From Oceanobacillus damuensis (lineage in GTDB: Bacteria > Bacillota > Bacilli > Bacillales > Amphibacillaceae), in the NCBI RefSeq assembly GCF_001618145.1, contig NZ_LQNF01000019.1:1-64000 (forward strand): DNA of 64,000 nt, in the 5' to 3' direction. Both the position numbers and the translations under genes were made by a program. Each line of letters begins with the position of its first letter. The stretch's first letter is position 1. Shown here piece by piece: positions 54,832 to 64,000 of the stretch. The notes under the pieces are model-generated. The model did no database searches and had not been told where the DNA came from. It worked only from the letters and a program-made list of their open reading frames with translations.

Positions 54832-55971
54832 ATGAATTTTAAATTGACCGAAGAACAGGAAATGCTTCGAAAAATGGTGCGTGACTTTGCGGAAAAGGAA
54901 GTCCAGCCAACAGCAGCCGAGCGGGACGAAGAGGAACGATTCGATCGGGAAATTTTCGATAAGATGGCTGAACTCGGATTGACAGGAATACCTTGGCCAG
55001 AGGAGTACGGTGGAATTGGTGCCGATTTTGTAAGCTATTGTATCGCTGTGGAGGAGTTATCCAGGGTTTGCGCATCGACCGGTGTGACACTTTCGGCCCA
55101 CCTATCGCTCGCAAGCTGGCCCATCTATAAATACGGGAATGAAGAACAGAAGAAAAACTTCCTCACACGCCTGGCAACTGGCGATGCATTGGGTGCTTAC
55201 GCTTTATCAGAACCGGGTGCAGGGAGTGATGTCGTATCCATGAAAACAACGGCCAAGGAGGATGGCGACCGTTATATCCTTAACGGGAACAAAGTATGGA
55301 TCACAAACGGCGGCGTTGCGGATATCTATATTGTGTTCGCCAAAACTGATGCCGATGCAAAGCATAAGGGAATCAGTGCATTCATTGTGGAAAAAGGCAC
55401 GGAAGGATTCTCTTTTGGTAAAAAGGAAAAGAAACTCGGAATTCGCTCCTCACCAACAACAGAATTAATCTTTGAAAACTGCCGCATTCCGAAAGAAAAC
55501 ATGCTTGGTAACGAAGGGGAAGGTTTTAAAGTCGCCATGACAACATTAGATGGAGGCAGGAACGGAATCGCTGCACAAGCACTCGGTATTGCACAGGGTG
55601 CATTGGATGCTGCGGTGGAATATGCGAAAGGACGCGAGCAATTCGGTAAGCCAATCGCAACTAATCAAGGAATCTCTTTCAAACTGGCAGACATGGCAAC
55701 GGAAATTGAAGCGGCCCGGCTATTAACCTATCAGGCTGCATGGCTTGAATCAGAAGGCCTCCCATATGGAAAAGCATCGGCAATGTCCAAACTGTACGCA
55801 GGTGACGCAGCGATGCGCATCACGGTGGAAGCGGTCCAAGTGTTTGGCGGCTATGGCTATACGAAAGACTACCCCGTAGAACGCTACATGCGCGATGCAA
55901 AAATTACACAGATTTACGAAGGAACAAATGAAATACAGCGCCTTGTTATAGGCAGAATGCTGACGAAATAG
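54832..55971 (+). CDS. acdA: Acyl-CoA dehydrogenase, second paralogue (AcdA-like)
   Basis: 379 residues, strongly similar to the gene just upstream, which suggests an old tandem duplication. FAD site: [16 protein letters not shown] and [11 protein letters not shown]; catalytic Glu in [11 protein letters not shown]. One of the pair may prefer butyryl-CoA and the other branched acyl-CoA, but the sequence does not say which. In B. subtilis acdA lies beside fadF and rpoE, the same neighbourhood as here. Confidence 0.9.
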   Translation: MNFKLTEEQEMLRKMVRDFAEKEVQPTAAERDEEERFDREIFDKMAELGLTGIPWPEEYGGIGADFVSYCIAVEELSRVCASTGVTLSAHLSLASWPIYKYGNEEQKKNFLTRLATGDALGAYALSEPGAGSDVVSMKTTAKEDGDRYILNGNKVWITNGGVADIYIVFAKTDADAKHKGISAFIVEKGTEGFSFGKKEKKLGIRSSPTTELIFENCRIPKENMLGNEGEGFKVAMTTLDGGRNGIAAQALGIAQGALDAAVEYAKGREQFGKPIATNQGISFKLADMATEIEAARLLTYQAAWLESEGLPYGKASAMSKLYAGDAAMRITVEAVQVFGGYGYTKDYPVERYMRDAKITQIYEGTNEIQRLVIGRMLTK

Positions 55972-55983
55972 AACCAAAAAGGT

Positions 55984-56110
55984 GATTCGCCGATAAATTT
56001 GGGGAAATCGCTGATAAACAAAATATATCGCCGTTAAATCCAGAAAGTCGCCGATAAATAGAAAATATCGCCGTTAAATCCAGGAAAACCGCCGATAAAA
56101 AACCACCGAT
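55984..56110 (-). repeat. Degenerate 20/21-bp array D, inverted copy of array C
   Basis: On the plus strand, CGCCG or CGCTG cores lie at 55988, 56009, 56029, 56049, 56069 and 56090 (steps 21, 20, 20, 20, 21), with a seventh weak one at 56104. Read on the minus strand, units run TATCGGCGGTTTTCC, TAACGGCGA, TATCGGCGACTTTC, TAACGGCGA, TATCAGCGATTTCCCC, TATCGGCGAATC. This is the order found in array C, variant unit included. Confidence 0.85.
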
Positions 56111-56193
56111 AACAAACCAGCATTCGCAAACCAGCATTCGCTAATAAAAGAACATACATGTAATAGCAGCAACTCACAGAAAGGAAGTACCAT

Positions 56194-57135
56194 ATGCATG
56201 AAATCGTTGAACGGATGAAACGGAAGGATGTACGTGCTCTGGCAAGGGCAATAACGATGGTTGAGAACGACCACCCCGATAAGCTTGAACTGCTCAGTGA
56301 TGTATTTTCGTTGGATAAACATGCCATCTATGTCGGGCTGACCGGATCCCCCGGTGCCGGGAAAAGTTCGCTCGTCAACCGGCTGATTACCCATATACGT
56401 GAAGCGGGTAAAACCGTTGCAGTCCTTGCCGTTGATCCCACCAGTCCATTCAGCGGTGGAGCGTTGCTTGGCGACCGCGTGCGTATGAATCAGCATTTCA
56501 CCGATGATGGCGTCTACATTCGAAGCATGGCAACAAGGGGAAGTCTCGGCGGGCTCTCCCGTGCAACAAAGGATGCAATCAGAATTTGTGATGCTTATGG
56601 TTTTGATGTCGTAATTGTTGAAACGGTAGGCGTCGGACAGTCTGAGCTCGACATTATGAAAGTGGTCGACACGACAGCGGTTATACTGACACCGAACAGT
56701 GGGGACGTTCTTCAGATTTTCAAGGCGGGCATAATGGAAATCGCAGATCTCTTTGTCATCAATAAAGCAGATCTTCATGGTGTCGGAAAGCTGAAGGCAC
56801 TTTTACGGGAGCTTGTAATGATGTCGGCAACAGAGGATCATATGACACCGATCATAAAGACGATTACGACCGAAAACAAAGGAACCGAGGAACTGTGGGA
56901 AAAAATTAACGAACATCATGACTATTTGTATACAACACAATCTGGAAAAAAGCAGCGTGCCAAGCAACTGGAACTTGAAGTATACGAGCTAATACGCGAG
57001 GAAATATGGCGGGACGTAAAAACCTTTATCGAAAAACGAGATGACCTTCCAGCAATTGAAGCAAATACAGACCCATATCAGCTGGCAAAAGACGTGTTTG
57101 TAAAATGGAAAAAGGAAGGTGGGATTGCAGAATGA
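56194..57135 (+). CDS. meaB: MeaB-type G-protein chaperone of B12-dependent mutases
   Basis: 313 residues. The P-loop is GSPGAGKSSL (51-60), with [18 protein letters not shown] and the NKAD base motif near 190. MeaB/ArgK proteins guard acyl-CoA mutases: they gate cobalamin loading and eject damaged cofactor. Here the nearby icmF already carries a fused G-domain, so this free copy may serve a separate methylmalonyl-CoA mutase elsewhere. GAAAGGAAG precedes the ATG. Its stop overlaps the next start (ATGA). Confidence 0.93.
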   Translation: MHEIVERMKRKDVRALARAITMVENDHPDKLELLSDVFSLDKHAIYVGLTGSPGAGKSSLVNRLITHIREAGKTVAVLAVDPTSPFSGGALLGDRVRMNQHFTDDGVYIRSMATRGSLGGLSRATKDAIRICDAYGFDVVIVETVGVGQSELDIMKVVDTTAVILTPNSGDVLQIFKAGIMEIADLFVINKADLHGVGKLKALLRELVMMSATEDHMTPIIKTITTENKGTEELWEKINEHHDYLYTTQSGKKQRAKQLELEVYELIREEIWRDVKTFIEKRDDLPAIEANTDPYQLAKDVFVKWKKEGGIAE

Positions 57136-57743
57136 GCGAGGAGAAAATTCTCTCCTCCGTCAAAGACCGTGAACTGGTGAAAATACGGAGGGATCAAATT
57201 ATCAAGGGTGCAATCAAGCTTTTTAAAGAGAAGGGATTTCATCGTACAACAACAAGAGAAATAGCAAAAGAATCCGGATTCAGTATCGGAACGCTCTATG
57301 AATATATTCGGACGAAGGAAGATGTATTATTTCTTGTCTGCGATTCCATCCATGAACAAGTGCGGGAGCGGATTGCACGGGCTGTGGATCTGGCATATCC
57401 TTCCATTCCAAATATGCAAAAGGCTATCCGTTCCTTTTTTTACTTAATGGATGAAATGCAGGACGGGATTGTCATTCTCTATCAGGAAGTAAAATCACTG
57501 AAAAAGGAAACAAGGGATTATGTCCTCCAAAAAGAGCGGGAGATGGTCGGGCTTGTCGAAAGTGTTATTACAGCCTGCCTGAAAGATAAACTCCAAGATA
57601 AAGAGGTTAAATTGCTGGCAAATAACATTGTTGTTGGAGGGCATATGTGGGGCTTTCGCAGATGGATTTTGCAAAAGCAGTTTTCTCTAGAAGAATATGT
57701 TGACATGCAGATGAACCTGATTAATTATGCGGTTAAAAAGTAG
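57132..57743 (+). CDS. TetR-family regulator of the mutase cluster
   Basis: 203 residues. The DNA-binding part is about 20-65 (GFHRTTTREIAKESGFSIGTLYEYIRTKEDVLF); the rest is a helical ligand domain. It does not look like B. subtilis FadR but has the general form of acyl-CoA-sensing TetR repressors. It is coupled by overlap to meaB and lies 32 bases before icmF, so local control of this cluster is likely. Binding sites are not identified. The ATG at 57132 replaces an upstream in-frame codon inside meaB. Confidence 0.88.
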   Translation: MSEEKILSSVKDRELVKIRRDQIIKGAIKLFKEKGFHRTTTREIAKESGFSIGTLYEYIRTKEDVLFLVCDSIHEQVRERIARAVDLAYPSIPNMQKAIRSFFYLMDEMQDGIVILYQEVKSLKKETRDYVLQKEREMVGLVESVITACLKDKLQDKEVKLLANNIVVGGHMWGFRRWILQKQFSLEEYVDMQMNLINYAVKK

Positions 57744-57775
57744 AATCGTTTGAATTCCCGAGAGGAGGATAAGTG

Positions 57776-60700
57776 ATGGAACAGGTTGAAATCTATTCAC
57801 CGAAAAATCCGGTCCGGTTTGTGACGGCATCCAGTTTGTTTGATGGACATGATGCATCCATCAACATAATGCGAAGAATCCTGCAGGCAAGTGGTGCAGA
57901 GGTCATTCATTTGGGACACAACAGATCTGTGGAGGAAGTTGTCCACGCGGCAATTCAGGAAGACGTCCAGGGTATCGCGATGTCATCCTATCAAGGCGGC
58001 CATGTGGAATATTTTAAATACATGGTCGATCTGCTGAAGGAATTAGGTGCAGGGCACATCAAAGTATTCGGCGGCGGGGGCGGAACAATTATTCCTCGTG
58101 AAATCAAGGAACTTCATGACTATGGGGTAGCATGGATTTTTTCACCGGAGGACGGTCGGAAATACGGTCTGCAAGGAATGATTAACCGGATGCTTGAGCA
58201 ATGTGATTATATCCCTCCGATCAATCTGGAAAAAGACCTGGAAAAGCTCAGCCAAGGCGACCGGACAGCAATCGCGAAGTTTATAACTTTTGTTGAAAGT
58301 GATCAAACCAATCCGGATGATAAGCAAAAGGTGATAAAAGCTCTTCGTGACAGCGGCAATAAAGATATTCCTGTGCTCGGCATCACAGGGACAGGCGGGG
58401 CCGGGAAAAGCTCTCTGACAGATGAGCTGATCCGTCGTTTTATGAATGAAATTTCAGAGAGGAAAATAGCGATCATTTCGATTGACCCGACGAAAAAGAA
58501 AACAGGTGGCGCCCTGCTTGGTGACCGTATTCGCATGAATGCGATTTTCTCAGACCGGGTATACATGCGGTCTATGGCAACAAGGGACTCACGGTCGGAG
58601 CTGTCGAAAGCGATTCAGGAAGTGATCGATGTCGTGCGTGCCTCCGGATATGATTTCATTATTGTCGAAACAAGCGGGATTGGTCAGGGGGATGCGGCAA
58701 TCACGGAAATCACGGACCTTTCCATGTATATCATGACAGCGGAATTCGGTGCACCGACACAGCTGGAAAAAATCGATATGATTGACTACGCAGACTTCAT
58801 CGTCATAAATAAATTTGAACAAAAAGGTTCAGAGGACGCATTGAATCAGGTGCGGAAACAATATGAGAGAAGCCATATGCTCTTTCATGAGGACAAAAGT
58901 AAATTTCCTGTGTTCGGAACAATTGCAAGTCAGTTTAATGATGCAGGGACAAATGCATTGTTTGCATCGCTGATCGACACATTGAACGAGAAATACAGCT
59001 GGAATGAAGAAATAACCTTTGACCGCAATATTATTTCAGAAAAACAGAACAGCATCATTACAAATGACCGCAGACATTATCTCAGGGAAATTGCCGGCCA
59101 TATTCGCAGCTATCATCAGCGTGTCGAGAAACAGAGCACTATCGCAACAAAGCTATACCAGCTTGAAGGGACAAAGGAAGTTCTTGAGGATGCTGAGGTA
59201 GTTCAAAGTATTGATCAAACGATTGATCAATACCAGGATCAGCTCGAACCAGTAGCCAAAAAACTCCTTCATTCCTGGGAATCACTCAAAGAAAGCTATA
59301 GCGGGGACACGATTACGTTTACAGTCAGGGATAAGGAAATCGAAATGGATATTACGACAGAATCATTGGCAGGCCTAAAAATTCCAAAAGTGGCCTTCCC
59401 GAAATATCGGGATTGGGGCGAGCAACTGGCATGGCTGATGAAGGAAAATGTGCCTGGAGCATTTCCATTTACAGCAGGTGTTTTTCCATTTAAGAGAAAA
59501 GGCGAGGATCCGACAAGACAATTTGCTGGAGAAGGAACGCCAGAGCGGACGAATCGCCGTTTTCACTATCTGTCTAAAAATGATGAGGCCAAAAGGCTTT
59601 CAACGGCATTTGACTCGGTAACACTGTATGGTGAGGATCCTGCTGAACGGCCGGATATCTACGGGAAAGTCGGTGAAAGTGGTGTGAACATCTGTACATT
59701 GGAGGATATGAAAAAACTGTATGCAGGCTTTGATCTGACGGATCCGCTTACATCGGTTTCCATGACAATCAATGGACCGGCACCAATTATTTTGGCGATG
59801 TATTTCAACACGGCAATTGATCAGCAGGTCGAGAAATTCAAGGCCGAAAACAGCCGCGAGCCAAACGAAGAGGAATATAACGATTTGAAGGACAAAACAA
59901 TAGCTGTCATTCGCGGAACCGTACAGGCAGATATTTTAAAAGAGGATCAGGGGCAAAATACGTGTATCTTCTCAACGGAATTCGCGTTGCGCATGATGGG
60001 CGATATTCAGGAATACTTTATTGAGAAAAATGTCCGTAATTATTATTCCGTTTCCATCTCGGGCTATCATATTGCCGAAGCGGGGGCGAATCCGATCACA
60101 CAGCTTGCCTTCACATTGGCTAACGGATTTACGTATGTCGAGTACTATTTGAGCAGGGGGATGGACGTAAACAAATTTGCACAGAACCTTTCCTTCTTCT
60201 TTTCCAATGGACTTGATCCGGAATATACGGTTATTGGCCGGGTGGCAAGACGGATTTGGGCAATTACAATGCGGGATAAATACGGTGCGAACGAACGCAG
60301 CCAGAAGCTGAAATACCATGTACAGACATCCGGCCGTTCCCTGCATGCACAGGAAATCGATTTCAATGATATCCGTACAACATTGCAGGCATTATTGGCC
60401 ATACAGGATAACACGAACTCCCTGCATACCAATGCATACGATGAAGCAATTACGACGCCGACGGAGGAATCGGTCCGGCGCGCAATGGCCATCCAAATGA
60501 TCATTAACAAAGAATTTGGGCTCACCAAAAACGAAAATTCCCTGCAAGGATCGTTCATTGTCGATGAACTTACAGATCTGGTGGAGGAAGCAGTCTTACA
60601 GGAATTTGAGAAAATGAATGACCGCGGTGGGGTGCTCGGTGCGATGGAGCGGCAATACCAGCGGGGGAAAATTCAGGAAGAATCCCTCTACTATGAAGGG

Positions 60701-61018
60701 AAAAAGCATTCAGGAGAGCTACCGATTGTCGGTGTCAATACGTACTTAAACCCAAACCCGCCTTCTGATGAAAAAATAGATTCGATGGAACTGGCACGTG
60801 CATCAAAGGAAGAAAAAGAACATCAGATAACGGAATTGCGGAAGTTCCAGAATTTGCATAAAGATAAAACCGAGGAAGCGCTGAAACGGTTGAAGCATGT
60901 TGCGGCAACCGGTGGAAACATTTTCGCAGAGCTTCTGGAAACCGTTAAGGTGGCAAGTCTCGGTCAGATTACAACGGCCCTTTATGAAGTTGGAGGTCAG
61001 TACCGAAGAAATATGTAA
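57776..61018 (+). CDS. icmF: Fused isobutyryl-CoA mutase IcmF
   Basis: 1080 residues in IcmF order. The B12-binding domain (about 10-140) has [11 protein letters not shown]. The G-domain (about 195-410) has the P-loop [10 protein letters not shown] and NKFE. A linker leads to the mutase barrel (about 535-1080). Two active-site residues that set substrate choice can be read by alignment: Phe583 (RQFAGEG), where methylmalonyl-CoA mutase has Tyr, and Gln727 (GQNTCIF), where it has Arg. This pair marks isobutyryl-CoA mutase; His765 in [12 protein letters not shown] is also kept. It interconverts isobutyryl- and n-butyryl-CoA, and some relatives also act on isovaleryl/pivalyl-CoA. AGAGGAGG precedes the ATG. 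Confidence 0.95.
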   Translation: MEQVEIYSPKNPVRFVTASSLFDGHDASINIMRRILQASGAEVIHLGHNRSVEEVVHAAIQEDVQGIAMSSYQGGHVEYFKYMVDLLKELGAGHIKVFGGGGGTIIPREIKELHDYGVAWIFSPEDGRKYGLQGMINRMLEQCDYIPPINLEKDLEKLSQGDRTAIAKFITFVESDQTNPDDKQKVIKALRDSGNKDIPVLGITGTGGAGKSSLTDELIRRFMNEISERKIAIISIDPTKKKTGGALLGDRIRMNAIFSDRVYMRSMATRDSRSELSKAIQEVIDVVRASGYDFIIVETSGIGQGDAAITEITDLSMYIMTAEFGAPTQLEKIDMIDYADFIVINKFEQKGSEDALNQVRKQYERSHMLFHEDKSKFPVFGTIASQFNDAGTNALFASLIDTLNEKYSWNEEITFDRNIISEKQNSIITNDRRHYLREIAGHIRSYHQRVEKQSTIATKLYQLEGTKEVLEDAEVVQSIDQTIDQYQDQLEPVAKKLLHSWESLKESYSGDTITFTVRDKEIEMDITTESLAGLKIPKVAFPKYRDWGEQLAWLMKENVPGAFPFTAGVFPFKRKGEDPTRQFAGEGTPERTNRRFHYLSKNDEAKRLSTAFDSVTLYGEDPAERPDIYGKVGESGVNICTLEDMKKLYAGFDLTDPLTSVSMTINGPAPIILAMYFNTAIDQQVEKFKAENSREPNEEEYNDLKDKTIAVIRGTVQADILKEDQGQNTCIFSTEFALRMMGDIQEYFIEKNVRNYYSVSISGYHIAEAGANPITQLAFTLANGFTYVEYYLSRGMDVNKFAQNLSFFFSNGLDPEYTVIGRVARRIWAITMRDKYGANERSQKLKYHVQTSGRSLHAQEIDFNDIRTTLQALLAIQDNTNSLHTNAYDEAITTPTEESVRRAMAIQMIINKEFGLTKNENSLQGSFIVDELTDLVEEAVLQEFEKMNDRGGVLGAMERQYQRGKIQEESLYYEGKKHSGELPIVGVNTYLNPNPPSDEKIDSMELARASKEEKEHQITELRKFQNLHKDKTEEALKRLKHVAATGGNIFAELLETVKVASLGQITTALYEVGGQYRRNM

Positions 61019-61086
61019 TCGGGAAAGCTGAACACCGTACCCGCTGGAGCTGCTGATCGGAAAACGGATGCGGCCACGAAGCAATA

Positions 61087-61141
61087 AAAAAGCATGGAAG
61101 ATTGATGAATGAATGCATTCTCAACTTTTTCATGCTTTTAT
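61087..61141 (+). terminator. Terminator of the icmF transcript
   Basis: AAAAGCATG pairs with CATGCTTTT across a 35-base loop, 70 bases past icmF. Confidence 0.65.
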
Positions 61142-61528
61142 TGATTGTGCAAAAAGGAGGATAACAGTTCGAGGCGGCGCAGTCCCCTTACCGGATTCCT
61201 AAGACTGTGGTCACTGCTGCGTTGTCCACGGGGTCTGCCGTTTAATGTAAAAGTTCCCTGATTGTTTTAGCGAGAGCAAACGAGAAAAGTGCATTCTTTT
61301 TCAAGCCGCAAAATCCAAGCATTCCCTTTCAAAATACGGCGTATCATCTTTTCCGGACTTCTTGAACAATGTTTTTATTCTGGTGTCTTGCATATATCAT
61401 TGATTATAATGTAATATATGTTTATTCTAAATAAAATGGTATAGTTAATTATGTATTTTAAGTACGTGAAAATGGATGATTATAAATTGGCCTTAGAAAA
61501 GCCTTCAATATTTTAGTAAAGGGAGTGC
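61142..61528. other. Gap upstream of rpoE
   Basis: A GC-rich segment near 61165-61255 resembles in style the other GC-rich intergenic inserts of this window, with CGGCGCAGTCCCC and GGGGTCTGCCG as imperfect partners. A TATAAT at about 61398 could serve rpoE, but its -35 is poor. No gene is seen. Confidence 0.35.
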
Positions 61529-61534
61529 ATGACC

Positions 61535-62032
61535 GTGAGCTTGGAAAATTTTAGCCACGAAGAAATACAGGATATGTCGATGATTGAAGTCGCAAGTAAA
61601 ATTTTATTTGAAGAAAAGAAAGCAATCAATTACAGAGAACTATTTGATAAAATCGCAGAGATTAAAGGTTTTTCCAAAAAACAGAAGGAAGACAATATTT
61701 CCCAGTTTTATACAGATATGAATGTGGACGGACGGTTTCTGACACTAGGTTCCGGCATGTGGGGTCTCAAACGCTGGTATCCTGTGGAACAAGCTGAAGA
61801 AGAGATTACAGAAGTACCGAAAAAGAAGAAAGTCAAAAAGAAGAAAAAAGCAGTTGTGGAAGATGTCGAAGCACTTGATATCGTTGATGATGATATTGCT
61901 GATGTGGTCGATGACTTTGATGATCTTGACGATGATCTGGAAGATGACGGTTTCGATGATGACTTTGATGACGACATTGAAGAAGATCTGGATGAAGATG
62001 TCGATGAAGATTTGGATGAGGAAAAGAATTAA
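61535..62032 (+). CDS. rpoE: RNA polymerase delta subunit
   Basis: 165 residues. The N-terminal HARE-HTH domain (about 1-90) has MIEVASKILFEEKKAINYRE and NVDGRFLTLGSGMWGLKRW. A Lys-rich hinge is followed by an almost wholly acidic tail of Asp and Glu (about 110-165). Delta displaces RNA and speeds polymerase recycling in Firmicutes. The GTG at 61535 lies nine bases after AAAGGGAG; the ATG at 61529 is only three bases from it. It precedes pyrG, as in B. subtilis. Confidence 0.95.
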   Translation: MSLENFSHEEIQDMSMIEVASKILFEEKKAINYRELFDKIAEIKGFSKKQKEDNISQFYTDMNVDGRFLTLGSGMWGLKRWYPVEQAEEEITEVPKKKKVKKKKKAVVEDVEALDIVDDDIADVVDDFDDLDDDLEDDGFDDDFDDDIEEDLDEDVDEDLDEEKN

Positions 62033-62098
62033 AAGGGTTGCTTGACTTTTTAATGGAGTATGAGTACAATTTTTATTGGGCTCTTTGAATTTAAAAAC

Positions 62099-62137
62099 AA
62101 AGCGTTTCCCCGGGCAATACTGGGGAAACGCTTTTCT
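62099..62137 (+). terminator. Terminator of rpoE
   Basis: AAAGCGTTTCCCC (62099-62111) pairs with GGGGAAACGCTTT (62122-62134), followed by TCTTATTTTTT. Confidence 0.92.

Positions 62138-64000
<1,863 letters not shown>

Noticed and set aside
57132-57743. Calling the TetR gene fadR
   Set aside because: Its recognition helix and ligand domain do not resemble B. subtilis FadR by eye; only the position near fatty-acid genes suggests it.
61104-61122. Second FadR-like box (TGAATGAATGCATTC) after icmF
   Set aside because: Half-site spacing differs from the box at fadF, and it lies in the loop of a terminator rather than at a promoter.
61708-62069. Ser-rich and His-rich minus-strand frames opposite rpoE
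   Set aside because: They are the complement of the Asp/Glu repeat of the delta subunit tail.

Overview
The window comes from a Gram-positive, spore-forming member of the Bacillaceae. I infer a relative of Oceanobacillus, Virgibacillus or Lentibacillus from protein similarity and AT-rich, strongly SD-led genes; the genus is not proven. Spore genes (gerQ, pbpG), an S-box leader, a yybP-ykoY manganese leader and a long block of genes in Bacillus subtilis ywd-ywj order support this. About 52 protein genes can be called. No rRNA, tRNA, CRISPR array or intact transposase was seen.

Layout. 1-600: interspersed repeats. 0.6-5.9 kb: the ABC-F protein ykpA, a permuted NlpC/P60-like protein, a WYL regulator and the ypmR-ypmS pair. 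6.2-10.7 kb: sulfur amino-acid genes, with an S-box-controlled metY carrying an unusual C-terminal domain, rarD and a methionine gamma-lyase. 10.8-23 kb: cardiolipin synthase, an acyl-CoA thioesterase, an HxlR regulator, an M29 aminopeptidase, RecQ, a cation/proton antiporter, an AI-2E-type exporter and phosphoglucomutase. 23-27 kb: a TerC protein behind a manganese riboswitch, a chromate transporter, an OsmC protein and a VOC protein. 27.3-30.1 kb: the divergent LigD/Ku end-joining pair. 30-35.7 kb: a membrane acyltransferase, a YjiH-type carrier, and an ABC1/UbiB kinase-like protein with a phasin-like partner.

35.8-64 kb follows the B. subtilis order: ywdI, ywdK, gerQ, hemQ, pta, lipL, ywfO, ywgA, ywhD, pbpG, ywiB, argS, fadF, a fatty-acid degradation cluster, rpoE and pyrG (cut by the window end). 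The 49-61 kb cluster reads as one pathway. IcmF converts isobutyryl-CoA to butyryl-CoA, acyl-CoA dehydrogenases oxidise it, FadF takes the electrons towards quinone, and 3-hydroxyacyl-CoA dehydrogenase and thiolase finish to acetyl-CoA. No enoyl-CoA hydratase lies in the cluster. MeaB and a TetR regulator sit in the same run of genes, and a FadR-like palindrome overlaps the fadF promoter.

The least explained material is between genes. Five gaps between 40 and 56 kb hold degenerate arrays whose GC-rich core recurs every 20-22 bp, mostly exactly 21. The best has 13 units; two others are inverted copies of one six-unit design. A separate family of about 160-bp palindromic repeats, with an associated 135-bp unit, occurs at 1-535, 24.3-24.6 kb and 33.4-33.6 kb.
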